The notes: generated by a model from the letters alone, not told the origin. Counted from the first letter of the stretch, positions 46,626-58,979 are shown. The stretch: 64,000 nucleotides of DNA from Phylloscopus collybita (GCA_027886175.1 JAJNNQ010000137.1:1244001-1308000); one strand, 5' to 3'. Numbers and translations: made by a program.

Positions 46626-48052
46626 TGGAGCATCCACGTGGATCCATAAAAGCTGTCTCTGTTTTCCATGTAAACCTTGGAGAGAAAGGACTTTAGCAAA
46701 AACAGGAACATCCTTTGCAGACAGAAACCTAAAACTTGTGTATTAAATATTAAATAAGGTCTGTATAGAACTGTGACTGTGAAGCTTTTGCAGTTCCACT
46801 CCTTCATCCATGATCTCCTTGTGGAAGGGATCTTTCCTCTTTCCTCACCCTCTGCCTGGCAAACTCAACCAAATTCCAACAGACTTTTAATTCCAGGAGC
46901 TTTGTCAGTGTTTCTGTAACAGCCAGAAATGGAAAAATGCACCAGACAGAGATGGACAAACGGACAGTTGTTTTTGTTAGAGAAATGAAATGTATCACTG
47001 AAATGGAATCATCAAAATCTCCCTGCAGATAAATCCCGAAATGTTGCATCTCTTCTGACTCGTTTTTCTCAAGGAATTGCTTTTTATTAGCCAAATCAGA
47101 TTGAAGAGTGAGGAGAATTCTTTTGGGGCAGTCCCTCATTAGGTTTTACCACCTCAAGATCTCAATCCCCTTCTTCAAAACTATTTAGATGCTGGAAATA
47201 TTTTTTTGCCTGCGACCAGGTGCATTTAATTATTGATGAAACCTTTAACTTCCTTAATTGAAAGCCAGCAGGATGGTTTAACTTCATTTCTGGGATGACA
47301 CCAAACACGCTCGTGGTGGTGACACTGAAGAAGTGAAACAGCTACAGCTGAAGGTACTTCCAGATGTGGGGGCAGAGCACAGGAATCCACAAAATTCCTC
47401 TCCAGAACCATCCCAAAGCCCATGTGGAGCGAATAAAATCCTCCTGCCTTCAAGGAGAATAGGAGCCTCTGCACCCAAACCCAAAAAGGCAGCTCCTTTT
47501 TGACCTCCACTCCTCACTGCATTTAAATAAATCTGTTTACGGGCTGTTTGGAGACCTGAAAACCAAAGCCTCAGCCTGCCATTAATATTTTAATTGAAGC
47601 CATGAATATTCATGATCAGTTTGCTTCTTTAGAGGACAAGATCCGATAATTAAATAATTCTAATATGTAAATGTGCTCCTGTCATGACACCTCGCCTTCA
47701 TCTACATTACAAAACTGAGGCAATTTTAGCTCTTTCATTATTTATGTAATTTTGGTTCTACTGGCTGATTTTTTTTTTTTTTTTTCTTCTGGACTTACTC
47801 ATTCAGGCTCTTGACACAGAAGGCAAATCTCAGTTACTGGATCAGTCATTATGGACTATTTCAAAGTCAACTGCCTCCCCTGATTTTGGCATTTGGGGAG
47901 GAATTATTATTTTGATACGATCTAGCTTCTGTTTCTGAACTAATTCCAACTGTGAACACCTGATCTTTTTCACAAACCCAGGAGAAGGCAGCAACCACAA
48001 AGTCTTTTAGGATTTCAACATTTCTTAGACTTCAATACCAACACAAAATCCC
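46626..48052. other. Unique block, AT-rich part may be conserved non-coding sequence
   Basis: Around 47575-47770 the sequence is AT-rich and repeat-free with words such as 'taatattttaattgaagcc' and 'ccgataattaaataattcta', ending in a T-run (47769-47785). It resembles conserved regulatory DNA by texture only. Confidence 0.3.
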
Positions 48053-48172
48053 TGGGTCAGGCTGGAAAGGGTTTGGAGCAACCTGGGGCAGTGGGAAGTG
48101 TCCCTGCCCATGGCAGAGGGTGGGATGAGCTTTGAGGTCCCTTGCAACCCAAATCATTCTGGGACTCAGTGA
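48053..48172 (+). repeat. CR1 LINE 3'-tail fragment
   Basis: 'gggtcaggctggaaagggtt' to 'caacccaaatcattctggga'. Confidence 0.92.
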
Positions 48173-49811
48173 AAAATGTTTGGTTTCTGTGAGAAACAGA
48201 GTGGCAGCTGCTTTCTAAAATAAATCCATTTCTTCCCTTTGCAGCCGTAACCAACAACAGCAAACTCTGGATGATTCCAACAAGTTTTCCTTGTAGTTGT
48301 TTTGAAATCCCCCCCATTTCCATACAAACTAAAACCTACAGGATTTCAAATGAGGACAAAAAGCATGAAAGGGCTGCCAGGGCCATTAATTGCCCCTTCA
48401 GCTGCTCCACACAACCTCCAACTTCTCCCCTTCACATCCACCTCAAGCTCAAACCCAGTTCTTGCCTTCACTCTTCAGACCTCACTCCTCTACTTGTTAG
48501 AAACATTTTTTTTTCCCATTTCCAGGTTAAAAATCCTTTTGGCCACTTCATTCCTATCTGTGGCAACTCCAGTTTTCAATCTGGAGCTCTTTCCAAGCCC
48601 TCAGAAGTGCCTGATACCTTTTGCAGGCAATGAGGTCACATTCCATCATGAAATAATCTCTTTTTTTTCAATATAAACAGCCAGAAACTGCATCCAACAT
48701 TTCAGAGGACTTGTGCAGTGACACTAAAACTCTCCAGTCTCTCCTGGGAAGCTTGGAACCAAATGTTTTCTTCATCCCCCACCATTTCCAATGGATTAGC
48801 TAGCTCCAAGTTCAGCTCAGCTCAATTTCCTGGTACATTCAGTATCAGATTTCATCCCTTTTCCTTGGATTCCCAAGATCACCCAGCTCCTGGAGGTTAT
48901 TTCATCCTCACCTTCACTGTGGCCATCACTGCAAGGATTGACAGTCATTAAAACATCTCCTGAAACAAACCTAATGAAGAAGCAGAGTCCTGAAAGGCAG
49001 TGAAAGGCACCAGGTGACAAAATGCCAATTAAATGCCGACATCATTTGAGAAGAATATTTGGCACAACTTGTGCTAATTTTGCATCACGTGACCTCTTGG
49101 AATTGGAGACTCTGAAGGACAAAGGGAAGGAGAATTCAGCACTGCAGCTCCTGAGGGAAGGAACCATTCCCCAAAATACACTGGCACTACCAAAACCTCA
49201 ACAACAGCTAAAAAATAAGTTTTAAAATCAAGCAAGCTTGGCAAGAACAAATCCAGCAGTAAAAGCAGCGCTGTGGAAAGAGCTGCAGCTCCAAACTGGA
49301 TGCAGAGAAAAGCAAATTTCCTGCAAAGCTCTGTGCTGCCCTTGGCTCACCTGAATGTGACCTTCCTGCTTGGAATATTTTCCATCTAAAGCCACTTCAC
49401 CACCCAGATGTAACAGTTCGAGGTGGTGGCCTCACATCTGGAGCACTCCAGCTCTGGACTGGTGTTACTGGAGTTTTTGGAGGTGACAGTTTGACAATGC
49501 TGATGTCCTGCCAGATAAACCAGATGGGTTCATTCGTTCCCTCTCCTTGGCTTTATTTGGTCCCATTTCCATGGAGAGGGGAAAAAAAAGGGACTTGGAT
49601 AAATAATAATCTCTCTAATTACCTTAGAAACTAATGAGCCGTGTGCTGAACAGAGCAGTCCTTGCTGAAAGTCAGTCCCAGACAATCCCAAAGAGTTGCT
49701 CAAATCATCTGGAGCACCTAAACTGGGAAAGGAATCTCAAGGACCTGAGGCAGTCAAAGCACAGAGGCTTTCCCAGAAGTTTCTCTGGCAGTTTTCCAGT
49801 CTCCTCCACCA
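48173..49811. other. Unique sequence, no gene seen
   Basis: Overlapping frames of about 120 codons at 48271-48676 exist in two phases, with no recognisable domain. Confidence 0.45.
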
Positions 49812-49868
49812 CAGAATTGTGGAATGTTCTGAGCTGGAAGTGACCCACAAGGAGTCTTGAGCTCCATG
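49812..49868 (-). repeat. CR1 3'-tail fragment (different subfamily)
   Basis: 'agaattgtggaatgttctga' and 'gctggaagtgacccacaagg' match the CR1 subfamily whose tail reads 'gggacccacaaggatcatc'. Confidence 0.7.
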
Positions 49869-49904
49869 GAAAGAGGCCAAGAGCTGCCACGTGTTTGTGT
49901 TGTC

Positions 49905-50280
49905 TTCATAAAATCAGAGAAAATCTCGAGTTGGAAGGGACCCACAAGGATCAAGTCCAACTCTTGGCCCCACAGAACCATCCCAACAATCCCACCCTGT
50001 GCCTGAGCGTTGTCCAAACACTCCTGGAGCTCTGTCAGCCTTGGGAATGTCACCATTCCCTATTCCAGTGCCCAACCAACGTCTTGCCAACGTCACCACA
50101 CTCAGGTGGTTCCTGGAGAGCTTCACGAGCTCTGGTTTGGTTCTCACTGGTACCACCAGGACAGACCCACCTTGGAGCCTCTCACACAAGCATCCACCTG
50201 CACAGGGTTTACTCAAAATTTTGATGCATTTCCCTGAGGGTGAAGAACATCCTTGACAATCCCAGCCCATCCACAAGCCT
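49905..50280 (-). repeat. CR1 LINE of the 'gacccacaaggatca' subfamily, interrupted
   Basis: 'ggaagggacccacaaggatc', 'ccaacaatcccaccctgtgc' and 'ccaaacactcctggagctct' identify the subfamily. Similarity is clear to about 50075, is lost for roughly 150 bp (about 50085-50230), and resumes weakly at 'gagggtgaagaacatccttg'. Confidence 0.8.
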
Positions 50281-50717
50281 TGGAGAGGGCGATGAAAATC
50301 ATCCTTGGAGTGACACAGGGTTTTGGCAAAGCAGGGTATGGGATGCCTGCACTCCTCCAATCAGCTGAAACACCAGGAAAACAAAAATATTTTCCTTATC
50401 TCAGCGTGTTTAACTCCAGATTTCCTTCAGGTGATGGAATTGTTGCTGATTTAAGTCTCCAGTTCTGGGCTGAGGCTCTTGTTCAGGAGCCACTTGGAAA
50501 TCCAATTCCCTCATTTCCAAAATACAGCTTCAAAGAAAAAAAATCGAAAAAAGCGTGGAGAGAAGCACCAAAGATCGTTTCCACCTGCTCCAGTATTTTC
50601 CCACTGAATGAAGAAAATGAATGCAAGGATTGAAAATTCCAAGGCAAAGATGAGGAGGAGCAGCACTGAGGATTTCATCAATGAAATGATATGAGAAACA
50701 GAGAAAGGGAGCCAGAG
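50281..50717. other. Unique sequence, nothing recognised
   Basis: No repeat or exon signature. Confidence 0.45.
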
Positions 50718-50778
50718 GAATCAGAGAATTATTTAGGTTGGAAAAAATCCTTTAAAATCATCAAGTCAAACTATTTCT
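50718..50778 (-). repeat. Older CR1 3'-tail fragment
   Basis: 'gaatcagagaattatttagg' and 'ttggaaaaaatcctttaaaa'. Confidence 0.8.
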
Positions 50779-51217
50779 ATATATACACTACAATAAGCAG
50801 GGAATATTGAGAAGCTCGTGGATTCTTTACACGAAATTTTTAATTTAAAAACATCCTATCTAGAAACAGGCAAAAAGCACCACATAAATCTCAGACTAAA
50901 TCAAGCAAATGAAAAAAAAAAAAAAAGAGGTGTCTAATACAAAGTAACCAAAGAAAAAACCTGAAATAACATGGCTGATGCTGCATTTATAGCCAGAGGT
51001 CTGATGAAAACAGCAGAACCCTAAAAAATTTCACCGAGGAAAAGCAGTGAGAGGTGCAGGTGTGCTGTGGGCAGAGACATCTCCAGCTCTGAATCCACCT
51101 GCATCTCCCACTGCCAGCTGGGGGAAAAACTCACCCATCCTTGGCCTGCTCTCCTCATGTATCCCAGGCAATCACACAGTCTGGTCATATTGAACCATTC
51201 CTCCAAATACACACACG

Positions 51218-51250
<33 letters not shown>

Positions 51251-51675
51251 TTATGCACACATCAGTTCCTTTTTTGCCTAATTAAATCCAGCACTCAATG
51301 CTGGATAACAAGATGTTGATTAATTTACTGATTTGATTCCAACACATCCTGGCTGCGTCAATCCCCTCCCTCCAGATCTCCAGAATAACCTTCACTCCTT
51401 GGAGCCAGCATGGCATCATCTCCTTTTCACATATGCAGATAGGACAATTATCCAGACATCCATCAGGAGGGATTGCAAGAGCAAGGAACTCATTTTCAGC
51501 TGTGCACACCAGCTGAATACACAAAGCTGAGCCAACAGTATAAACCTGGGGAAGGTTATTCCAGCCCTCACTGCCAGCTCGGCAGAGCAAGGAAGAATCT
51601 GAGATATCAGCAAAGGTTTGATTGACCAGGGTGGTCCATGGTGTAGAAATGCATGGATAGAAATGTGCCACAAAG
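50779..51675. other. Unique sequence with an (AT)n microsatellite
   Basis: An (AC)n/(AT)n run lies at 51209-51252. A 129-codon minus-strand frame at 51282-51671 has no recognisable domain. Confidence 0.5.
51209..51252. repeat. (AC)n(AT)n microsatellite
   Basis: 'acacacacgtatatatat' passes into AT repeats broken by two TTT interruptions. Confidence 0.93.
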
Positions 51676-51750
51676 TCATGGAGTCAGAGAATACCCTGAG
51701 CTGAAAGGATTGTCGAGTCCAGCTCCTGGTCCTGCACAGGACAATCCTGA
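51676..51750 (-). repeat. CR1 3'-tail fragment
   Basis: 'gtcatggagtcagagaatac' then 'gtcgagtccagctcctggtc' match the same subfamily as 49905-50280. Confidence 0.78.
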
Positions 51751-51761
51751 ATTTGGAAATA

Positions 51762-51862
51762 ATCCCAGAAGAGTTTGGGTTGGAAGGGACCATCCCATGC
51801 CCTGGGCAGGGACACCTCCCATTACCCCAAGGTGCTCCAAGCCCTGTCCAACATGGCCTTGA
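51762..51862 (-). repeat. CR1 LINE 3'-tail fragment
   Basis: 'atcccagaagagtttgggtt' to 'gtccaacatggccttgaaa'. It lies immediately after a CR1 of a different subfamily in the same orientation. Confidence 0.9.
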
Positions 51863-53138
51863 AAACAAAAATAATAGATCCCATTCTTTATCAGAACACA
51901 AGGGGGCTGAAGGAATCCATAGGAAGCCAAACATTGTTTTTGCTTTTAGAATTTGTAGGATCAAAAACCTACCTAGAAAAAAGCTGTCCAACTTTTCAAA
52001 CTGGGAAAAAATGAGAATTAAGGATATAAGACCTTCTAATTTTTGTTGTCCTTTTCATCTGGATTTGCAGGTCTTGTGAATGAAGATGCAGAAGATAAAG
52101 CACCAAACCCTGCAGGTCAGCCAAGCCACCCTAAACCACGGGCTGTGGGCCATGAAATTCCAATGGGCCTCATAAACCAACTTCCCTCGTTTGCAGCTAC
52201 TCAAGTGGAATAAAGAGAGGCCATAAATAAATTGGCCACTTCCCCACCACCTCTCTTTTTGCAGCTCCAGAGCTGTCACGGGACTGTGAAATGATTGAGG
52301 ACCATCAGTTCAGGAAAAAAAAAAAAAAAAAAAAAATTGAGAAGTCGTTCCAGCAATAAAAATGAAATTTATGACTGACCCAAAAGCTATTTTTTTCCAA
52401 GATAATATCTGCCAGCCCTCACAAGGACCACAGACCCCTAATATTTCCGCTCTGGGCCATATGTGCCATTCTCAGGCAAAAATAAATTTGTTAACAAGTC
52501 TGCAACAGCAGTTGGCACTTTCTTCTGCCAGTCTGCACGAACATCTTGAGACTTTCTTTAATAGGAAAAAAAAAAAAAAAAAAAAAAACGGGAAAAGAGA
52601 ATGTTTTAGAAAAGTACAAACCCAGCAAAACACGCCTGAAACGTTAAGGGGAAAAAATAGTAATTCAAGCAAACATTTTAAATTAATAGACAACAGAAAT
52701 GCTGGCAAAGTTTGTTGTTCATAAGCTTCGGGATCATGCAGGGGTCCTGAACATTTTAAACATTCAGTGTGACCATCTGTCACCAACACAGGCACCGAAC
52801 AGAACAAGCAATTACCAGAGCCCTTCTCAGACAGAATCTGTCAACCACAGCCAGCCTGGCTGCCAGCAGAAATCAAATTGATGAAATGGAGTTGATGAAA
52901 GCAGCTCGTCCTTCTGGGAAAAAGGGATCGGCTCCACCTGAGCAGGGGAGCAGTGGCTGGGGTGGGGAAACAGCAGCCAAAAATCTCGTGGTGCTTCCCT
53001 GGTGCTCGGGGAATGTTTGTGAGGGTGGTGGCCACAAGGACGTACGTGGGTAAGAGCTCCCACGGTGAAGGCACCACTCAGGAGTGGAAAAGCAGAGAAT
53101 TCAGAGGTTTAGTGCTGAATTTCTTCTGGAAGATGATG
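51863..53138. other. Unique block with A-runs, possibly conserved
   Basis: A-runs lie at 52315-52336 and 52565-52588. The sequence between and after them (52340-52565 and 52590-52790) is repeat-free and has conserved-element texture. No exon is established; see the candidate at 52071-52115 in the findings. Confidence 0.3.
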
Positions 53139-53283
53139 AATCAGAATGATTTGGGATGGAAGGGAGATTAAATATCATTTAGTTCCCCTCATGGACGCTT
53201 TCCACCATCCCAGGTTGCTCCAAACCCTGTCCAACCTGGCCTGGGACACTTCCAGGGATGGGGCAGCCACAGCTGCTCTGGTA
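53139..53283 (-). repeat. CR1 LINE 3' end
   Basis: 'gaatcagaatgatttgggat' to 'ggcagccacagctgctctgg', with several deletions. Confidence 0.92.
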
Positions 53284-56254
53284 TTTGAACCAAGTTTCTT
53301 CAATAATACTTTTAATGACTTAATAATTGTAACAAAAGTACCCAGAGGGAAAGGAAACACCAGAAGGTGGAGAAGGGAGGAAAGGTAACAGGACTGTGCA
53401 GGGGTTAATGAATTTAAGGAATAAAAAAAATATTATTTATACTGAAAGAACAAGCTCTGCACTGCAGAAGGGTTTCTAATAAAATCCATGAGGATGAGCT
53501 AAGGAGATATTCCTGCTTATTCTTTGATCAGAAGTCAATGGGCAAAGAGCAGGTGCTGATGAAACCAGAGATGAAGTCACAGGAGAACTGGATACTTCAC
53601 ACCTTGGCCACTGGAGCATGGGGATATAATTTTGCCATTGCCTATTTCAGTGCATTCAGATACTGAGAATGTTTGCCATGAGGTAAATAAACACTGCACG
53701 AGTTGGAATTTCAGAAGACAAATGCAAGTATTTCCATCAGTTGCAGGAAGTCCTGGGGCCACACAGACCATGGAGCCCTAAAAGCAAACAGGAGCCAAGA
53801 GACAGGGCACTCTTCCCAGTAAGGTCAGGAGAGGAATCCTGTTAATATTTAAGGAACTCCTGAGATACCACGAGAAGAATTAGCTGATCTTACAAGACAA
53901 AAAAAACCAAAACAATTAATTAAATTAAAAGATGAGATGAGGAAATACAGGAGAGGAAATTATTCTGAGGCTGTATTAAAACCTGAAATGCAAAGTGACC
54001 ACGATAAAATCCAGATGGGATTATCAAAATAACACTGATAAATGTCAAAGCAGCCAACTCCTGGGCTGGTTTTTCAGTAGAAGATCAAAGAAAGGCCAAG
54101 TTTTGATAAAAGTGTTCCTCTACTTGAGTGATTTGTTGTCTCAATGACTGAGTGACTCCAGCAGCCTCTCCAATGCTGTCATGTTGTATTTAGAGATGAT
54201 TAATGGAAATACAGCCTCTACTCAACCCCATTCCTGCAGAACTTTCCTGCATCCCTCCAAGCCAATATTCTTCGACAACTCTTACACCCCATCAGCTCAG
54301 TCAGGATCAAATATTGACAGGAGCCTGGCAAGCACTACACGAGAAACAGTGTTTTATTTAATGAAGTAATTAAAACCTGCACTATCGATATCTGGGAGCG
54401 GAGATGCTGATCAGAGGACCGGCCTGCTTTTCATAATGACAAAATGTGTGTGATGCCGTGGAGTTCACAGAGGAAATGGGATTTGAGGCAGGGACAAGAT
54501 GGATACAGAGGGGAAAGGATGAACAAGGGAACTCAGCTGCTTGGCTTGATGGGTGGGGTGCTCAGAACAACACAGATCCAGCAATTTCCAGTGACTTTTT
54601 TTTTTTTTGTGGCACCTGATACATCTCCTCAATTGGCTCATTTATCACAGAATCGACTTTAAAACAACTTTCAAACTCTTTTTTTTTTTTTTCCCCCCAA
54701 AGAGACTTGCATTTTCTCACTGCTAATCTGCCTTATGGAAGCTGGATTTTAACTGAAAAGTACATCAGTAAATTGGCATCCCCTACTGAGACAGATAAGA
54801 GCTTCAAGTCACTGAATAAAGATGCCGAAACTGTGACAGGTATCTCTGAAAGCTCTTTTGAAAATTCCTTTATAAATAGTATTTATTTGGCTAAAATACC
54901 TGATCAGTGCAGCACTTCTGTAATCTGACTGTTTGCAAAGTGCTTTAGTTCTTGAGATAAAAGCTGCTACAGAACTCTGAGGATCATCTGGAGGAGCAGT
55001 TTCCACATACGTGTCAAAAGCTTTTGTCCCCAGCCAGGTCTAATTTCATGGCAATTGGGCTCATTTTGAAATCTTTATTTTTTTTTTTTTTTTCAGCTTT
55101 CCAGCTACACGAGACACATGTGAAAAGTGCATTAGGTTGGGAGAAGTCTGCAAAGCAGCAGAAAATCCTTGTAAAAGAAAAGAGGGTTGAAAAAAAAATA
55201 AAAAAAAAATCAAGCCATTAACTGCATTTGCAGGGACCTGTTGACCATGAGACTGAGATTTTTATCAGGATAAAGGCACAGGGACACAAAGAATTCCCTT
55301 TCCTTCATGTGCCATCCTCTGCCTGGTCTTTGTCCCTGGGGTATTTACAGCATCCTCTGCTCCCACCAGATTGTTTTCCCTACATTTCAGCTGTTTCAAC
55401 TCTCAAAGAGTTAACGAGTCTTTCCCAAATGAGATCTCTGCAGGTGTCAACTCCTTGGAAGCAGATAGGTCCAAAGGGCAGACACATCCTTATAATGAGA
55501 GAAAGATTAAGAGGGGGAGAGAAAAGGAGCCAGCATGAGGCATAAGAAGTGCTTTGATGAATGATAGAGCCCGGCATTAATGAGATCTGGTAATTTTACA
55601 TTTCTAGAAAGCCGTGGTCGTTAGGACTGGGAGGATCGTTGCTTTATTCAGCTGGAACAGAGGAAAGTTTAGGACAAAAGGCGGCTCATCAAGGAATCCT
55701 CTCCTCTTTGAGGTAACAGGGTTGGGATTTGCAACATTCCCCATCCCTGCCAGTGCCAGGTTTGTTTGGTTGCTCTTTTCAAAAGCCAGCGGCTCCAGTT
55801 GCTGCCACCCTCAGCAGACCAGGAACACCTTGGCCAACAACTGTCCAAGGAAACTCTGCTCTTTGGAAAACAAATAAAAAAAATGTTGTAACCTCCCCTG
55901 ACTGCAAAATTCACTCAAAGCACATTCCCCACGAGCCAAACTCTGCAGCCCCTTGGTTATTCTGCAGAAGCTCATCTCTTTGCCTAGATTCTGAATCCTC
56001 AGCTACTTCAAGGTATGAAGGGTAAGAAGTTAACAACAGGTTTCTTCTCTGTTTGATCTTGGTGCAATGTGATTTTTAGTTCTGTAGTGTAAACCAGTAA
56101 AACCTGCTGTGAACAACAGCAACACGGAGAGACGCTGTGGCACGTGAAGGGTCAAGGTGTACAAAGCCACACGGATATGAATTTATTGAGAGCAGCCATG
56201 ATGAGAGAAAGATTTGGGGGTGTCCCCCAGTGTGGGCAGCAAGGGAAGGGAGGG
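53284..56254. other. Long unique stretch, no gene seen
   Basis: About 3 kb without CR1 or LTR. T-runs lie at 54597-54609, 54679-54691 and 55077-55094. The part from 54000 to 54430 ('attgacaggagcctggcaag', 'taaaacctgcactatcgata') has the look of conserved non-coding DNA. Confidence 0.35.
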
Positions 56255-56718
56255 GGGGATTCTGCCCCTCTCAGGTGAGACCTCACCTGCTGAGGTGCCC
56301 CAGCCCTGGGGGCAACAGCAGCAGGACCTGGAAGCTGCTGGACAGAGCCCAGAGGAATCCATGGGGCTGCTCCAGGGCTGGAGCCCCTCAGTTCCCAGGA
56401 ATCCAGGCTGGAAGAGCTGGGGGTGCTCACCTGGAGAGGAGAAGGCTCCAGGAAGAGCTCAGAGCCCCTGCCAGGGCCTGAAGGGGCTCCAGGAGAGCTG
56501 CAGAGGGACTGGGGACAAGGCCTGCAGGGACAGGACACAGGGAATGGCTTCCCACTGCCAGAGGGCAGAGATGGATGGGATCTTGGCAAGGAATTCCTTC
56601 CTGGGCTGGAATTGCCAGAGCAGCTGTGGCTGCCCCTGGATCCCTGGAAATGTCCAAGGCCAGGCTGGACACTGGGGCTTGGAGCAGCCTGGGGCAGTGG
56701 GAGGTGTCCCTGCCCATT
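56255..56718 (+). repeat. CR1 LINE, about 465 bp, 3'-truncated
   Basis: From 'attctgcccctctcaggtga' through 'cagcaggacctggaagctgc' to 'gtgtccctgcccatttttga', where it stops before the tail. Frames up to 169 codons are CR1-derived. Confidence 0.95.
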
Positions 56719-58050
56719 TTTGAGGCACCTTTCGAGTGTTCTCCAAGTCCTTCAAAAGCTCTTGCCTTTACATCCTTGAATCCCGTTTATCCCTATCCTT
56801 GCCACAAAAAAAAAAAAAAAAAAATTGAATTCCCTTCTTCCTCAGCCACAGCACCACACAACAAATCAGTCTGACCCATTTCCAGCCCAGTTTTGCTCCT
56901 TCTCTCCCCATCCAAGCAGCTCCATGGGCTGGCGCCGCTCCCGCCGTGTCCCCCTCACCCCAGCCATGCCACAAAACTCAGCACTAACCCACAAGGAATC
57001 ACCAAAAACCTAAAAAAGCCAACCTCTCCCAAACCTTGATGCTTTTTTCCTGCCCTGACTCCCTTCAAATGGGAGATTTATTGTGAATGATCCACCTTTT
57101 GAGGGATTTCAATCATCTCGAACGTATCTGGGTGCTCTGATTGACAGGAAGCCTCCCAAGATGGCTTTGCTCCCTCACCAGCACCATTCCTCCTCATAAA
57201 TATTTATACACAATTTTCAGTTTTTAACAGATTCCAGATATTCAGACTTCCTCTCGTTGAAGCTTCGTCGTATCTTCAGAAATCATTTTAACTGATTTTT
57301 TTTTTTTTTTTGCTTAACGTGTTGGTTTTGCACGTGGATAATGATCGGCACTGAGGAAGTCACATCACCACTGCCCCAACATGAATTCGCTTCTCCATTC
57401 CCGTAATATGCAGCTGATAAAACCCCAGGATTTAAAAAAAAGATAAAATAAAATACAGAAAAAGCAGATACTACCAAAACCTAAGTTATTCCTTTTTTTT
57501 TTTCTTTTTTTCTTTTTTTTTTTTTTTTTTTTTTTTTCTTTTTTTCTTTTTTTTCGGTCTTTCTCATTGTTTGACCACTCAGAAGTTACAATATTTTCTT
57601 CGGCAACTGTTCCAACCCAACCCCCCAAAAAAATCTAATTATTACCAAAGGATTAAACCAGTCTGTTTCTCCAAGGCTGGCTCAGCTCCCATCCCACTTT
57701 CACACTTCCCAATGTGGTCCTTTAGGAGTTCAGCCAGATTTCAGAAATCTGCCACATCTGATCACCTGTTCTGGTGTTTCCTTCCATTTCTCCATGTTCT
57801 TATGCCTCCCTTGGGATTTTTTTCCCTCTGACATCTGTTCCTTCCACAACATTAAGCCAAATCACTTCTACAATGATTTGCTAAATATCAACCTCATTCT
57901 TACTGATATTTTACCTTCTTCCCTAAACTTTCCACCTTCTCCTGATGGTGGGAGCGTGCTGGAAAAACATCCATATCCATGAAAACACAGCCTTTCTTCT
58001 CCAGGCTGCTTGTCTGTTCTGTTTTTATTCCCTCAACTTCATCCCCAGTC
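56719..58050. other. Unique sequence with long T-rich tract
   Basis: An A-run lies at 56806-56823 and a T-rich, C-interrupted tract at 57490-57554. Poly-lysine frames there are artefacts. No gene was recognised. Confidence 0.5.
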
Positions 58051-58300
58051 TTAAACTGAAGGAGGGAATGTTTAGATTGGATATTAGGAAGGAATTCTTC
58101 CCTGTGAGGGTGGGGAGAGGCTGGGATGGAATTCCCAGAGAAGCTGTGGTTGCCCCTGGATCCCTGGAAGTGTCCAAGGCCAGGCTGGACAGGGCTTGGA
58201 GCAACCTGGGATGGTGGAAGGTGTCCCTGCCCATGGCAGGGGGTGGAATGAGATGAACTTTAAGATCCCTTCCAATCCAAATCCATTTTTAATTCTGCAG
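58051..58300 (+). repeat. CR1 LINE 3' end
   Basis: 'gtttagattggatattagga' and 'aggaattcttccctgtgagg' are followed by the standard GC-rich region and a tail 'ccaatccaaatccattttta'. It ends just before the family B LTR at 58307. Confidence 0.93.
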
Positions 58301-58306
58301 TCATTC

Positions 58307-58979
58307 TGATGCCTAAAGAGTCTACCTGGAACAGAGTCCAGACAAGAGTTAAAGGAATAAAGCAGTTATTAATTAAAAGGCCTTTAAGGATACACCTTGG
58401 GCAGTACAACAGCCCGGCCATGGCTCTACCCAAGACAGACCTGTCTCCCTGTTCTTCCAAAGTTCTTCTAAGCCTTCTGATGTTTATTTTTTTGCAATGG
58501 AGTTTCTCACGCACTTTTCACGTAAATAATGATTGTTTTGCATTCCTTTCTGGAGGAGGAGAGAATTAGACTGTTGGTTTGACCAGTGTGGTTGGAGAGG
58601 ACAATTTTCATCCTCCAATCCATGGTCACTGTTGGAATTCTATAAATGTCAAGGTCTGTAAATAAACTTTCTCTTTTTTTGCCTTGGACATCTCAACGTG
58701 TGAGTGTCGTTCATTCGTGTTGATGGGTCACAAGTTTTCACACTTTAATGAAGTTTTGGTCCATTTACATTTTGGGGTTAATTTCCAATTACAGGTTATG
58801 AAGTCCCATCCTCCCAGACTGTTCTCCTCGATTCGCTGTTGTTGATACTTTTTGGGCCTGAAGCTGCGTTGGTGTCCTTGCTACTCGGGCTGGAAAAGGA
58901 TTGTTTTGTCTAACTACACTGTAAAGAGAACTTGCTAACACTTTAGATGCAATTCAGAGTTATAGACCAACGCAGTGCA
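58307..58979 (-). mobile_element. Inverted LTR 'family B', split by a nested LTR
   Basis: The minus strand of 58307-58441 matches the 3' end of the LTR at 20845-21253 (it ends 'ggcatca', with 'ctgcccaaggtgtatcctta'). The minus strand of 58733-58979 matches its 5' part ('caggcccaaaaagtatcaac', 'aaatggaccaaaacttcatt'). Family A sequence fills the gap at 58442-58732. About 35 bp of family B are missing at the junction. Confidence 0.82.
58442..58732 (+). mobile_element. LTR 'family A' nested in family B
   Basis: From 'tgtctccctgttcttccaaa' to 'ttgatgggtcaca', homologous to 25579-25924: it shares 'ccagtgtggttggagaggac', 'ggaattctataaatgtcaag', the signal 'gtaaataaac' and 'gccttggacatctcaacgtg'. 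It has no internal retroviral genes. Confidence 0.82.

Noticed and set aside
51209..51252. AT-rich replication or promoter element
   Set aside because: It is a plain dinucleotide microsatellite.
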